From Sideroxydans sp. (GTDB lineage Bacteria > Pseudomonadota > Gammaproteobacteria > Burkholderiales > Gallionellaceae), in contig DAIDAG010000005.1 of NCBI GenBank assembly GCA_027310725.1, forward strand, positions 22,291 to 86,290: a stretch of DNA of 64,000 bases, read 5' to 3'. The notes beneath the pieces were generated by a model, which searched no databases, was not told where the DNA came from, and saw nothing but the letters and a program-made list of their open reading frames with translations. Numbering within the stretch: the first letter of the stretch is position 1; the number at the start of each line of letters is the position of its first letter. Shown here in pieces: positions 8,369-17,229 of the stretch. Made by a program: the position numbers and the translations under genes.

Positions 8369-10179
8369 TCGATCTCCCTCAGATGCGCACCCGCATCGTC
8401 GCGACCGGTCATCTGCCGGGCGCGCGCCAGCGATCCGTCGAGGTCGAAGGCGGGAGAGAACATCAGCGATTTCAGCTTGTTTTCGTAGGAGGGACGGAAA
8501 TGCTTGAGGGTGTGCAGCACCGGATTGCAGGCAGTACGCCCCAAGCCGCAGTGCGAAGTGGTCTGCAATACGCGATCAAGATTCTCGATCTCGGAAAGGT
8601 CATAACGCGTGCCATGTCCGGCGGCGATCTTGTCCATGGTCTGTTTCAGGATCGAGGTGCCGACACGGCAGGGGGTGCAGAAGCCACAGCTTTCATGCGC
8701 GAAGAAATGCACGAAATTGCGCGCCACTTCGAACAGATCGCGGCTGTCGTCAAAGATCATGAATGCGCCCGCGGTAGGCAAATCCTCAAAGCCCAATCTG
8801 CGGTCGAACTCGCTTTCTGCAACACAGATGCCGGAAGGCCCGCTGACCTGCACCGCAAGCGTGTTTACCGCACCGCAGTCCTGCAATATCTCGCGCACCG
8901 AAACGCCAAAGGGATATTCGTAGATGCCGGGACGCTGGCAATCGCCGGACACAGAGACCAGTTTGCTGCCGGCGGATTTTGCCGTGCCGATGGTGCGATA
9001 TTGCTCGGCGCCCATATGCAATGCCAGCACAGCTTGGCAAAAGGTCTCGACGTTGTCCACGGCGGTGGGTTGTTGCAGATAGCCGTGCGTCACAGGGAAC
9101 GGCGGGCGATTGCGCGGTACACCGCGCTTGCCTTCCAGGGATTCGATCAGGGCCGATTCCTCGCCGCAGATGTAGGCTCCGGCGCCAAGATGTATCTCGA
9201 TATCGAAATCGAAACCGGCTTGCGCGAGGATGCTTGTGCCCAACAGTTTGTTGGCACGACGGCGCTGCAATACCGCTTGCAAGGGTTCGAGCAAATATCG
9301 GTATTCCCCGCGCAGATAGAGAAAGCCTTTTCTCGCGCCTACCGCCAGGGCGCACAGCGTCATGCCTTCAAACACCAGATCGGCCTGTTGATTTAGTAGC
9401 ACACGGTCTTTGAACGTGCCCGGCTCACCCTCGTCGGCGTTGCAGACCACATAATGTTCAGAGCCTTGGGCATTGCGGCAGGCCTCCCATTTCAAACCGG
9501 TAGAAAAGCCTGCACCGCCACGTCCCCGCAGGCCCGAAGCCTTGATGGACTCGACTATATTTGTTCCACCCAATGACAGCGCATTACGCAGTAACTCTCC
9601 AGGCGCCAGCGCATTGCCGAGCAAGAGGCCGCTGCGGCGGATATTGTCTTCGACGCGGAAAAAATCGGCAGGCCAGTCTCCCAGCGGCGTACGGTTGCGT
9701 ATCAGATGGACGATCTCCTGTACCCGCTGGTGATTCAGGTTCGTGATGGCGAGCTCATTGACCAGCAGCGCCGGGCCCTGGTCGCACATGCCGGTACAGG
9801 AAGTGGTTCCGATGCTGACCAGGCTGTCTTCCGAGACCTTGCCCGGCTGCAGCCACAATTGCTGGCACATCAGCTCCATCAACGGCTGGCTGCCCAGCAT
9901 GCGGTCGGTGATGTTGTCGGAGAACAGGATGCGATATTCGCCGTGAGGCTTCAGGTGCAGGAAAGAGTAGAACGAAGCCACGCTTTCGATGCGTGCGCGT
10001 GGAATGCATAATCTTTGGGCCAGTTCGGTGACGATCTGGTGCGGGATATGGCCGTAATGCTCCTGAATCTCGCGCAGCATCTGCAATAGTTGGGATGCCC
10101 TGTTTTGATGGCGCTGTACCAGTTGATCCAGCCATGCCTGTCCGGAAGCGTCAAAACGTATTTCGTTGTCTGGTAGCAT
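8365..10179 (-). CDS. hoxF: NAD-reducing hydrogenase diaphorase subunit HoxF (NADH/FMN)
   Basis: A 604-residue NAD(H)-binding flavoprotein homologous to fused NuoE and NuoF. The N-terminal thioredoxin-like domain (about 1-160) has the SCTGMCDQGPA cysteines. The NuoF domain has the FMN loop LRGRGGAGFSTGLKW (about 218-232), the NADH-binding GAGAYICGEESALIESLEG (about 335-353) and the N3-type cluster SCGFCTPCRVG with a later CGLG. Start chosen at the ATG 10179 (MLPDNEI); an in-frame ATG at 10230 is possible, and neither has a clear ribosome site. It is the first gene of hoxFUYHW and divergent from the thioredoxin gene. Confidence 0.94.
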   Translation of the reverse strand: MLPDNEIRFDASGQAWLDQLVQRHQNRASQLLQMLREIQEHYGHIPHQIVTELAQRLCIPRARIESVASFYSFLHLKPHGEYRILFSDNITDRMLGSQPLMELMCQQLWLQPGKVSEDSLVSIGTTSCTGMCDQGPALLVNELAITNLNHQRVQEIVHLIRNRTPLGDWPADFFRVEDNIRRSGLLLGNALAPGELLRNALSLGGTNIVESIKASGLRGRGGAGFSTGLKWEACRNAQGSEHYVVCNADEGEPGTFKDRVLLNQQADLVFEGMTLCALAVGARKGFLYLRGEYRYLLEPLQAVLQRRRANKLLGTSILAQAGFDFDIEIHLGAGAYICGEESALIESLEGKRGVPRNRPPFPVTHGYLQQPTAVDNVETFCQAVLALHMGAEQYRTIGTAKSAGSKLVSVSGDCQRPGIYEYPFGVSVREILQDCGAVNTLAVQVSGPSGICVAESEFDRRLGFEDLPTAGAFMIFDDSRDLFEVARNFVHFFAHESCGFCTPCRVGTSILKQTMDKIAAGHGTRYDLSEIENLDRVLQTTSHCGLGRTACNPVLHTLKHFRPSYENKLKSLMFSPAFDLDGSLARARQMTGRDDAGAHLREIE

Positions 10180-10265
10180 AGCGTTGTCGTTGGCCCGTGA
10201 CCGAAACGTACGATGACAGTTTACCCCCATTCAATATAAACAGTACAAGAAGGAAGTGATTGACC

Positions 10266-10634
10266 ATGCACATGCACGACCCCCATCCTTTTTCATTCGA
10301 AGTGGAAGAAGCCAATTTTGACGAGCGTGTCGTCGCCCGTTCACAGGATGCGCCCATCCTGCTCGATATCGGCGCCGAATGGTGCGCGCCATGCAAGGTC
10401 CTGGGGCCGCATCTGGAGAGGCTTGCCAAGGAATACGGCGGAAAGTTCCTGCTGGCCAAGGTGGATGCCGACGAGAACATGCGTATCGCGGGAAAGCATA
10501 AAGTCCGTGGGTTTCCGACGGTCATTGCCTACAGTCGGGGTGTGGAGACCGACCGCTTTCACAGTTCCCAACCCGATCATTTTTTGCGCCAGTTCATCGA
10601 CAAGCTGATCGCGCATCATCAGGCCAACGTGTGA
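10266..10634 (+). CDS. Thioredoxin-family protein
   Basis: A 122-residue cytoplasmic thioredoxin with the catalytic WCAPC motif (about residues 38-42) and the cis-proline segment VRGFPTVIAY (about 79-88). A short His-rich N-terminus (MHMHDPHP) precedes the fold. An AAGGAAG ribosome site at 10250-10256 is well spaced for ATG 10266; an alternative TTG at 10260 would add two residues. It is divergent from hoxF with an 86-bp shared intergenic region, which suggests a role linked to the hydrogenase, but no sequence proves it. Confidence 0.85.
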   Translation: MHMHDPHPFSFEVEEANFDERVVARSQDAPILLDIGAEWCAPCKVLGPHLERLAKEYGGKFLLAKVDADENMRIAGKHKVRGFPTVIAYSRGVETDRFHSSQPDHFLRQFIDKLIAHHQANV

Positions 10635-10656
10635 TTTGACTTAACGCGGAAGTTTT

Positions 10657-10685
10657 TTGTTGGCTGGCTGCAAAGCAGCCAACAA
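10657..10685. terminator. Hairpin between convergent thioredoxin and glrR genes
   Basis: A perfect 10-bp stem, TTGTTGGCTG / CAGCCAACAA, with a 9-nt loop, lies exactly between the two convergent stop codons. A T-run precedes the stem on the plus strand and only a weak one follows it, so termination efficiency in either direction is uncertain. Position and stem strength suggest a shared terminator. Confidence 0.5.
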
Positions 10686-12074
10686 TTAGTTTTGTTGAGA
10701 ATCCTGAGACTGCCTGATCAATGACGGGTTGAGCTGGTGTTTTTGCAGTAGCTTGTAAAATTCCGTGCGGTTCCGCTTGGATAGCTTTGCCGCCTGGGTG
10801 ACATTTCCTTCGGTGATCTTCAGAATGCGAATCAGATAGTCCCGTTCGAAGCGGCTCTTGGCTTCTTCAAGGGACATCAGTATTTCTTCTTCTTTGTGTA
10901 TCGTCTGCTGGACGAGTACAGACGAAATAAGCGGGGTGGTGGACAACACGACACTGCGTTCGACCACATTCAGGAGTTGCCTGATATTGCCGGGCCAAGG
11001 GGCGCTGATCAGCGTTTCCATCGCTTCTGAGGAGAAGCCGTTGGTTTTTCTGTTGTATTTTTCGGCGAGGATGGACAGGAAATATTTGGCCAGCAGCGGG
11101 ATGTCCTCACGCCGTTTGGCGAGTGGAGGGATCCCCAGTTCCACCACATTCAGGCGGTAATAGATATCCTCGCGGAAGTTGCCGGCGGCGATCTCGGCAT
11201 TCAGGTCGCGATGGGTCGCGGAGATGATGCGCACATCGAGCGGAATGGTCTGGGTGGCGCCGACGGGAGTCACCTGCTTCTCCTGCAGCACCCGCAACAA
11301 CTTGCCTTGCAGCACAAGCGGCATGTCGCCGATCTCGTCGAGAAAGACCGTACCGCCCATTGCCGACTGGAATAATCCCTTGTGGTCGCGGACAGCTCCG
11401 GTGAATGCGCCTTTGACATGGCCAAACAACTCCGACTCGAGCAGTTGTTCGGGAATGGCCGCGCAATTGATTGCCACGAATGGCCGTTGCGCCCGCGGGC
11501 TGGCATTGTGTATCGCATGAGCAAGAAGCTCCTTGCCGGTCCCGCTCTCGCCGCAGATCAGGACGCTCGCATCCCCTTTGGCCACCAGCTTGGCCTTGGT
11601 CAGGATGTCTTCCATCACCGGGCTCTGGGTGATGATGGCGGCGCGCCACTCGTCCACCTTTCCGGGTTGCGCAGCCGTTGCGAATGAAATCTGGAGCGCC
11701 TTCGCGACCTGGTCCAGCAGCACCTTGCTGTCGAAAGGCTTGGTCAGATAGCCGAACAGTCCGCGCTGTGTCGCTTCGACCGCATCGGGAATGGTGCCGT
11801 GTGCCGTCAGCATGATGACCGGCAGGGTCGGGATGCTCCTGTGAATATGCTCAAACAGGGCCATGCCATCCATGCCCTGCATGCGCATATCGGTGATCAC
11901 AAGGTGTGGCCTGGAAATGTCCAGACTGTTGATGGCGGCCTCGGCGCTATTCGCCGTATCCACCTCGAATCCGGCCGATGTCAGCCGCATGGATAATAGT
12001 TGCAGCAGGTCCGAATCGTCGTCAACGATCAATACTCTGCGCGCAGGCGCCATCGTTTGATGAACTGCACTCAT
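10686..12074 (-). CDS. glrR: Sigma-54-dependent response regulator, GlrR/QseF type
   Basis: A 462-residue NtrC-class activator. The receiver domain (about 12-125) has the DDD acid pocket and phospho-acceptor Asp in LVITDMRM (about residue 60). The AAA+ domain (about 148-380) has Walker A GESGTGKE and the sigma-54-contacting GAFTGA loop. A Fis-type helix-turn-helix (about 420-455, SKRNRTEFYKLL) ends the protein. It overlaps the lipoprotein gene by 4 bp and belongs with the kinase 12616-14094. In enterobacteria this trio controls GlmY-type small RNAs and envelope genes; targets here are unknown. A strong sigma-54 promoter at 60052 in this window is a possible target. Confidence 0.9.
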   Translation of the reverse strand: MSAVHQTMAPARRVLIVDDDSDLLQLLSMRLTSAGFEVDTANSAEAAINSLDISRPHLVITDMRMQGMDGMALFEHIHRSIPTLPVIMLTAHGTIPDAVEATQRGLFGYLTKPFDSKVLLDQVAKALQISFATAAQPGKVDEWRAAIITQSPVMEDILTKAKLVAKGDASVLICGESGTGKELLAHAIHNASPRAQRPFVAINCAAIPEQLLESELFGHVKGAFTGAVRDHKGLFQSAMGGTVFLDEIGDMPLVLQGKLLRVLQEKQVTPVGATQTIPLDVRIISATHRDLNAEIAAGNFREDIYYRLNVVELGIPPLAKRREDIPLLAKYFLSILAEKYNRKTNGFSSEAMETLISAPWPGNIRQLLNVVERSVVLSTTPLISSVLVQQTIHKEEEILMSLEEAKSRFERDYLIRILKITEGNVTQAAKLSKRNRTEFYKLLQKHQLNPSLIRQSQDSQQN

Positions 12075-12619
12075 GGTTGATCCCGGTGTATCAGGTTGAT
12101 TTCAAGATCCTTAACGGCGTCGATCTTTTTCTGAAGGAAATCCGAATGTACTTTTTCGTCGGAAAGCGCTTTTGTGAGTTCGGAAATGCTGGCATCCGCG
12201 TGCTGCTGACCTGCAAGCAACATGCTCAAGAGAAGGGCAAGGTCGGGCAGGGCGGAAGGAGCAGGCTCCGGTCCTGCAGGTATGTTCTTTACAAGATCGA
12301 GTGCTGCTGCGGTACTGTGAAATTCGGTATCGGGCAAGGATAAGAGTATTGCCAGCTTGAGACGATCGGAATTACTGCCGGTCTCGGAAAAGCTCAGGCT
12401 GGCAGCATGGTATTCGCTGGCCACATCAGGGGCAGGCAGTGTACCCAGACAAGAGTAGTAGCGCAAAACCTGATCGGCAGACAGTGCCAGAGCCTGCGGC
12501 GGCGGGCAGGGAACGAGATTCGTCGCGGGGCGGGGCGTCGATAGAATCGAGCATGCGGGAAGCAATGCCGCGATTGCAATCACATTCAGGATCGTGAAGA
12601 ACGGAGCCTTGTAGTTCAT
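12071..12619 (-). CDS. QseG-like outer-membrane lipoprotein of the GlrK/GlrR system
   Basis: A 182-residue protein with a lipoprotein signal (lipobox LLPAC, Cys about residue 23), a proline-rich linker, then a helical region rich in Leu and Ala and a charged coiled C-terminus (about 140-180). Overall conservation is low. It sits between kinase and regulator and overlaps both by 4 bp, the same position as QseG in enterobacteria, where the lipoprotein modulates the sensor. The function is inferred from this arrangement. Confidence 0.7.
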   Translation of the reverse strand: MNYKAPFFTILNVIAIAALLPACSILSTPRPATNLVPCPPPQALALSADQVLRYYSCLGTLPAPDVASEYHAASLSFSETGSNSDRLKLAILLSLPDTEFHSTAAALDLVKNIPAGPEPAPSALPDLALLLSMLLAGQQHADASISELTKALSDEKVHSDFLQKKIDAVKDLEINLIHRDQP

Positions 12620-14094
12620 AGCGTAGCAGTGGAGCGATTCAGGGGGAGCGTGACACGAAAGCCTGTACCTTTCCGAGTATCGAGCAGCTCGATCGAGCCG
12701 CCATGCGCCAGCACATATTCGCGGGTGATGGACAAACCGAGCCCGGTGCCCCTGATATGCCCTTGCGGCGCCTTGCGCCCCTGGTAGAACGCATCGAATA
12801 TCTTGTCCTTGTCCATGGGGTCTATACCGGGGCCGGAATCATGGACATCCAGCCTGACTCTGCTATCGATAACGCTTGCATGAATTTTGACCTGCCCTCC
12901 TTGAGGGGAATATTTGATTGCATTGGATAAAAGATTATCCACAATCGTCCTGACTTTCTGTTCGTCGCATTCGAGCATCAAATCAGGGCACAGGAGTTCG
13001 ATTTGCAGCGATGTGTTCGTTATTGCCAGATATTGGTCGTGCAGTACCGATTCCAGAATCATTCTAAAAGCCACTTTCCGTATGTGGAGAGCCGCTTTCC
13101 CAGCTCGCAACGCGCTAAAGTTTAACAGGTCTTCAATCCGTTTCTGCAATTGGATGCTGTTGGCAAAAAGTATTCTTGCTATTTCACTTTGTTTGGCCGT
13201 CAACTCGCCGGCTATGCCTTCCGAGAGCAGATTCGCTCCTTCCCGGATCGAAGTGAGCGGGGTCTTGAGTTCATGGGAGATATGCTGAAGAAACGTGGAC
13301 TTCTGCTCCTCGATCTCAAGCAGACGCAGGCGCATCCAGTTCAGCCTTTCTCCCAGTTGCTGCAAATCCTGGGGGCCGTCGATTTTGATGGTATTCGATA
13401 GCTCGCCATTCCCCATTGCCCTGATCGCATCGTCAATTTGCCGGATAGGTCTGGTAATCAGTATCGAAAATCCAAAAGCCAGCAGGAAGGCCAATGGCAC
13501 CAGGCTAATCAGCAACCAGTATGTGATTTTGTTTGCCTGTCCTGCCATTTTCTGCATTGCCTCAACTTCATGCTCAACGGGAACATCCCCATTGATCAGG
13601 AACTCCTGAGCCGAATCCATCAGCGTGGTGAAATCGATATTTCGTATCTCTGTTTTTCTTTGCGCAAGAGAAATCTTTTGCACCCTGGAAAAAATCGCCG
13701 ACTCGGATGAGTTCATGATATTGACAAGCTCGTGTTGCTTGTCGGTCAGAGGCAGTGTCGACAAGTGCTGCAGAGTTTCCCTGAATTTTCCATGACCTTG
13801 GTAATACCCTTCCAGCAGAGACTTGTCCGCCAGAATCAGCGACAACCTGACACTGCGTTCCATTGCCGCCGTCTGGTCGACCAATATGCGGCTGAAATGC
13901 GCGATTTGCTCGGCCTGATAGACCGCTTGCCGGCTTTGTTTTGAAAGCTGGCTGATCGATGCCGTGCTGTATATGAGCGGCAGTAACAAGGGCAGGGCAA
14001 CAAGGAACAGACCGACAAGAATTAAACCGGTGAACGATTTCGGGTGCATTCCCGGCAATTTTTTCTGGAGTGCCGCTACAAAGTTATTGCTCAT
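12616..14094 (-). CDS. glrK: Sensor histidine kinase, GlrK/QseE type
   Basis: A 492-residue inner-membrane kinase. An N-terminal membrane helix (about 20-42) and a second helix (about 190-212) flank a helical periplasmic sensor region. HAMP (about 213-265) follows, then the HisKA domain with the H-box FLQHISHELKTPLTSIREG (about 270-288). The ATPase domain has N-box DNLLSNAIKYSP, G1 DSGPGID and G2 GTGLGLSIT motifs. All catalytic motifs look intact. It is the first gene of the minus-strand glrK-lipoprotein-glrR operon. Confidence 0.9.
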   Translation of the reverse strand: MSNNFVAALQKKLPGMHPKSFTGLILVGLFLVALPLLLPLIYSTASISQLSKQSRQAVYQAEQIAHFSRILVDQTAAMERSVRLSLILADKSLLEGYYQGHGKFRETLQHLSTLPLTDKQHELVNIMNSSESAIFSRVQKISLAQRKTEIRNIDFTTLMDSAQEFLINGDVPVEHEVEAMQKMAGQANKITYWLLISLVPLAFLLAFGFSILITRPIRQIDDAIRAMGNGELSNTIKIDGPQDLQQLGERLNWMRLRLLEIEEQKSTFLQHISHELKTPLTSIREGANLLSEGIAGELTAKQSEIARILFANSIQLQKRIEDLLNFSALRAGKAALHIRKVAFRMILESVLHDQYLAITNTSLQIELLCPDLMLECDEQKVRTIVDNLLSNAIKYSPQGGQVKIHASVIDSRVRLDVHDSGPGIDPMDKDKIFDAFYQGRKAPQGHIRGTGLGLSITREYVLAHGGSIELLDTRKGTGFRVTLPLNRSTATL

Positions 14095-14452
14095 CTTGCA
14101 TCGCGTTGTGACCGGGATAACCGCTGAGAATACAAGTCATATGCCAACTTGCTAGAGAAATTTGAAAAGCAGGATCGCCGACGACTATATAATCGGCCGG
14201 GTTAAGCGGCAAGTGAATTTATATGACCATACCAAAATCATCTGGCGCAAAATATTCAACTTCCCTGTTCCATATTATTTGATTCCCTGATAATATGCGC
14301 GCCCTTACGGATTGGGGCGTTCTGAGTTAGCCCGTAGGATTGGCTCGGAACAGTGCTTCCCGTTTAGGATTGCCAGAACTATGTTGTAGATAGAGTTAAT
14401 GCTAGGGCAGGTTCAGCAGACCCTACTTAGCGTCACACGCAGCAACAAATAT
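14095..14452. other. Noncoding stretch upstream of tRNA-Arg
   Basis: No convincing ORF is seen. GATAATATGCGCGCCC at about 14289-14304 resembles a -10 box with a GC-rich discriminator as used by stable-RNA promoters, but no good -35 lies at the right distance. The segment between it and the tRNA contains a short TAGGG/CCCTA stem. Whether it is a tRNA leader or an independent RNA cannot be decided by eye. Confidence 0.3.
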
Positions 14453-14529
14453 GCGCCGGTAGCTCAGCTGGATAGAGTACTTGGCTACGAACCAAGGGGT
14501 CAGGAGTTCGAATCTCTTCCGGCGCACCA
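14453..14529 (+). tRNA. tRNA-Arg (anticodon ACG)
   Basis: A 77-nt cloverleaf. The acceptor stem GCGCCGG pairs with CCGGCGC, the D-arm is AGCTCAGCTGGATAGAGT, the anticodon stem CTTGG/CCAAG holds loop CTACGAA (anticodon ACG, read as ICG), the T-arm is CAGGAGTTCGAATCTCTT, and an encoded CCA follows. It is complete. Confidence 0.97.
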
Positions 14530-14543
14530 ATTAGGGTTAAAAG

Positions 14544-14576
14544 TGGGCACTTGATTCAAGTTGCCCATTTTTATTT
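14544..14576 (+). terminator. Intrinsic terminator of tRNA-Arg
   Basis: A stem of TGGGCA and CTTG pairs with CAAG and TGCCCA around the loop ATT, followed by ATTTTTATTTT. It starts 15 nt after the tRNA 3' end. Confidence 0.8.
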
Positions 14577-14750
14577 TCTGCATCGTCTCCGCTAAAGCCA
14601 CATAACTTCCCCGGACGGTGGCGGTTTTGTCCTGTACTACGATCTCATCCACCAAGATGTTCTGATATTCAACTAATACTTCCCGTTTCTACGAACATCT
14701 TGCGCAGAGCGGGGTCAGCGAGCTCTTCAAAGTCGATTTCGGTCAAGATG
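14577..14750 (-). pseudogene. Possible C-terminal remnant of a serine site-specific recombinase
   Basis: Read on the minus strand, 14750-14680 gives ILTEIDFEELADPALRKMF. After a one-base shift near 14675 the reading continues YQNILVDEIVVQDKTATVR then GSYVALAETM. The VRGSYxALA pattern resembles the C-terminal end of large serine recombinases. There is no start, no catalytic domain, and a frameshift, so it is dead. Lying directly behind a tRNA 3' end it may mark an old integration event. The family assignment rests on a short motif. Confidence 0.4.
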
Positions 14751-14911
14751 ACGCAATGGGCTGCTGCCCCTTGAATCGATAAACGGATTCCACCAAGATG
14801 TCGCCTGCGGAGAAAATCGGGTTGCGACTATTTAATTTATACGGAACGTTGTCTTATTTCTCCGGTCTTAATTATGTTGCGCATGTATCGGTTATTTGTG
14901 GAGGTAGTGCT

Positions 14912-15337
14912 ATGAAAAGAATATGTATTGTTGCGATTCTCGCGATCCTCTCAACCACTGCGGCTTATGCAGAAGAAGGACATGGCGGTGGATGGGGCGG
15001 CAGAGGTGGTGGTTGGGGCCGGGATGGCGGAGGTGAAAGAGGCGGTAATTGGGGTCGTGAAGACGGCGATAGGTGGGGCCGGGGTGGCGGCTATGGCTGG
15101 GAAGGTGGCTGGATTGTTCCTTTAGTCATTGGTGGCGCTATTGCTTATGATCTTGCATCACCGAACCCGAACTACGCACAACCCGCTCCGGTTTACGTCC
15201 AGCCTGCCCCTGTGTCTGGTGGAGCAGTCCCACCTGGGCAGTTTTGGTATTTCTGTCCTGCTTCCAATGCATATTACCCAAACGTACCTTCGTGTCCCAG
15301 CGGATGGAGGCTTGTACCGGCAACTCCACCGCAATAA
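14912..15337 (+). CDS. Exported glycine-rich protein with membrane segment
   Basis: A 141-residue protein with a signal peptide (MKRICIVAILAILSTTAAYA). A Gly/Trp/Arg/Asp-rich repeat-like stretch (about 22-65, GGGWG units) follows, then a hydrophobic segment (WIVPLVIGGAIAYDLA) and a Pro-rich tail ending FWYFCPASNAYYPNVPSCPSGW. That cysteine-containing tail recurs in many uncharacterised proteobacterial envelope proteins. GAGGTAG 8 bp upstream supports ATG 14912 over an earlier in-frame ATG at 14798. The role is unknown. Confidence 0.75.
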   Translation: MKRICIVAILAILSTTAAYAEEGHGGGWGGRGGGWGRDGGGERGGNWGREDGDRWGRGGGYGWEGGWIVPLVIGGAIAYDLASPNPNYAQPAPVYVQPAPVSGGAVPPGQFWYFCPASNAYYPNVPSCPSGWRLVPATPPQ

Positions 15338-15660
15338 ATGAAGCGGAGCACCGGTTATTTGCGGCTTTATTAACGTGGCAAAAAGATCGCACCAATAACC
15401 ACGATGACAGGCCGCATATATCACCCATGGCGTCTCTGATTAAGTCGTGAACGATTTCATTCTATTGTCAGAAGCGAAGAATCGACTATCCACTGTTTGA
15501 CGCTTTTCGATATGCCACTCCATCCCGCTGCACAAAAATTATCCAAATAAGCGCTACATTATTCCATTAATGGAATGTTCTATGTCGTTTTATATGGTTT
15601 ATCTACGAATTTGAAACACATAACATGGCGCCATCTGAACTAAGAGAGATGGTGATTTCC

Positions 15661-16260
15661 ATGAATGTCTTGCCAGTAAGCTTTCCAATTCGCTCTTCTC
15701 AACTGCAGTCAACGCAACTATCTTCAAGCAAGTACACGAAGATCGCTATTGCCTTGCATTGGCTCATGGCCGTAGCAATCATTAGCCTTTTTGTCCTTGG
15801 CTTATATATGCATGACCTGCCCTTATCGCCGTGGAAACTGCGTGTCTATTCGTGGCACAAGTGGGCTGGTGTCACAATTTTCACTCTTGCTATTGTCAGG
15901 CTGCTGTGGCGTTTAGCCAATCGTCCTCCGAAGTTGCCGCAACATATGGGGCGTGCGGAGCAATTCGTGGCGCACGGCGGTCACGGATTGCTCTACTTCT
16001 TGATGTTTACCATTCCACTTTCGGGATGGCTCATGAGTTCCGCCAAGGGTTTTCAGACAGTGCTATTCGGAGTGTTTCCAATTCCCGATCTGCTTTCAAA
16101 AAACAAAGAACTTGGTGATTTATTGCAGACCCTGCATTGGGGTTTGAATCTGCTGCTCGTTGCAATAGTTGCTGGACACATTGCGGCCGCACTCAAGCAT
16201 CACTTCATCGACCGGGACGACGTTCTGACCCGGATGCTACCCAATCGCCGCAAGTCATAG
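15661..16260 (+). CDS. Cytochrome b561 family protein
   Basis: A 199-residue four-helix membrane cytochrome. After a Ser/Gln-rich lead, the haem-binding pattern appears: IALHWLMA (His in helix 1), SWHKWAGV (helix 2), GHGLLYF (helix 3) and LHWGLNLLL with GHIAAALKHH (helix 4). This is the prokaryotic di-haem b561 (CybB-like) family, which moves electrons between the quinone pool and periplasmic acceptors. An in-frame ATG at 15625 is possible; AAGAGAGA upstream slightly favours 15661. The FMN reductase gene follows after 28 bp, so both may form a small redox operon. Confidence 0.85.
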   Translation: MNVLPVSFPIRSSQLQSTQLSSSKYTKIAIALHWLMAVAIISLFVLGLYMHDLPLSPWKLRVYSWHKWAGVTIFTLAIVRLLWRLANRPPKLPQHMGRAEQFVAHGGHGLLYFLMFTIPLSGWLMSSAKGFQTVLFGVFPIPDLLSKNKELGDLLQTLHWGLNLLLVAIVAGHIAAALKHHFIDRDDVLTRMLPNRRKS

Positions 16261-16288
16261 CTTGGTTGAACCAAATAAGGAGAGAAAT

Positions 16289-16834
16289 ATGTCTATCAAA
16301 TTGCTTGGCATTTCCGGCAGTCTGCGTCGCCAATCCAGCAACAGCGGTTTGCTCAGGGCCGCGCAGAAACAGCTTCCGGCTGGCGTCACTCTTGAAATTG
16401 CGGATCTTACTGAGGTCCCTTTTTATAACGCCGATATTCTGACCAAACCGATTGCGGTATCTCGCGTACTAGGTCAGATGGCCGATGCTGACGCATTTGT
16501 TCTCGCCTGTCCTGAGTACAACTATTCAATCGCTCCCGCACTCAAGAATATTCTCGACTGGGCATCACGCGAGCCAGGCAATACCCTGCTATCTGACAAA
16601 GCTGTTGCGATCATGGGGGCTGGCGGAGGAATGGGAACATCCCGATCGCAGTACCACTTGCGCCAGGTGTGTGTGTTTCTCAACCTTCATCCGTTGAACA
16701 AACCTGAAGTGTTCTCGAATGCTTTTGCTGGTGGATTCGATGCCGATGGAAACCTAACCGATCCCAAGATCACCCAATTGGTTGCAGAACAAATGCAGGC
16801 TTTGGCGGTGTGGGCGCAACGCATAAAAGCCTGA
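16289..16834 (+). CDS. NADPH-dependent FMN reductase (flavodoxin-like)
   Basis: A 181-residue flavodoxin-fold reductase. GISGSLRRQSSNSGLL (about 6-21) is the FMN phosphate loop, CPEYNYSIAPALKNILDW (about 75-92) the signature of the NAD(P)H:quinone/FMN reductase family, and GAGGGMGTSRSQYHLRQ (about 108-124) the third conserved element. A strong AAGGAGAG ribosome site precedes ATG 16289. It probably reduces quinones or azo compounds in the cytoplasm. Confidence 0.9.
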   Translation: MSIKLLGISGSLRRQSSNSGLLRAAQKQLPAGVTLEIADLTEVPFYNADILTKPIAVSRVLGQMADADAFVLACPEYNYSIAPALKNILDWASREPGNTLLSDKAVAIMGAGGGMGTSRSQYHLRQVCVFLNLHPLNKPEVFSNAFAGGFDADGNLTDPKITQLVAEQMQALAVWAQRIKA

Positions 16835-16900
16835 CAGGAATTCCCCAAGGTCGGATAAATGTAGTTGATATGCAGACCATATCGATGAGGTAGAACAGAA

Positions 16901-17167
16901 ATGAAGATGTTACCCAGCCTTTTTGTATCACACGGTTCGCCGATGATGGCGATGGAAAACAGCCCAGCCAGGCAATTCCTGACTGAATGGAGCATCCATA
17001 ATGAAACACCTAGTGCCATCCTGGTGGTGTCAGCGCACTGGGAGAGCATAGGTGGCCCGGCTGTGAGTCTTGCAGAGCGACCAGACACCATCCACGACTT
17101 CGGTGAGTTTCCACGTGACTTGTATGAAATTAAATATCCAGCACCTGGTCTATTCACACCCTTCTGA
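16901..17167 (+). pseudogene. Truncated extradiol dioxygenase (LigB/YgiD family)
   Basis: 88 residues correspond to the N-terminal third of 4,5-DOPA-type extradiol dioxygenases. PSLFVSHGSPMMAM (metal His), ILVVSAHWES (second metal His) and TIHDFGEFP..LYEIKYPAPG are well conserved, then the frame ends after LFTPF. The rest of the roughly 260-residue enzyme is absent. A good GAGGT ribosome site remains. The break probably marks a deletion or rearrangement junction at about 17155. Confidence 0.8.
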
Positions 17168-17229
17168 AAAGATGAATGTGGGCACTTTTAGTGGTTAGTT
17201 AGAGGGACAGTCTGAGAAGCCGGAGAACA

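Noticed and set aside
10266..10290. GG-N10-GC spacing on the minus strand upstream of hoxF
   Set aside because: Only the dinucleotides match; flanking bases do not fit TGGCAC or TTGCA, and the site lies in the thioredoxin coding region.
14281..14452. Possible 6S or 4.5S RNA upstream of tRNA-Arg
   Set aside because: Neither the 6S bubble pattern nor the 4.5S GGAAGGAAGCAG core is present.
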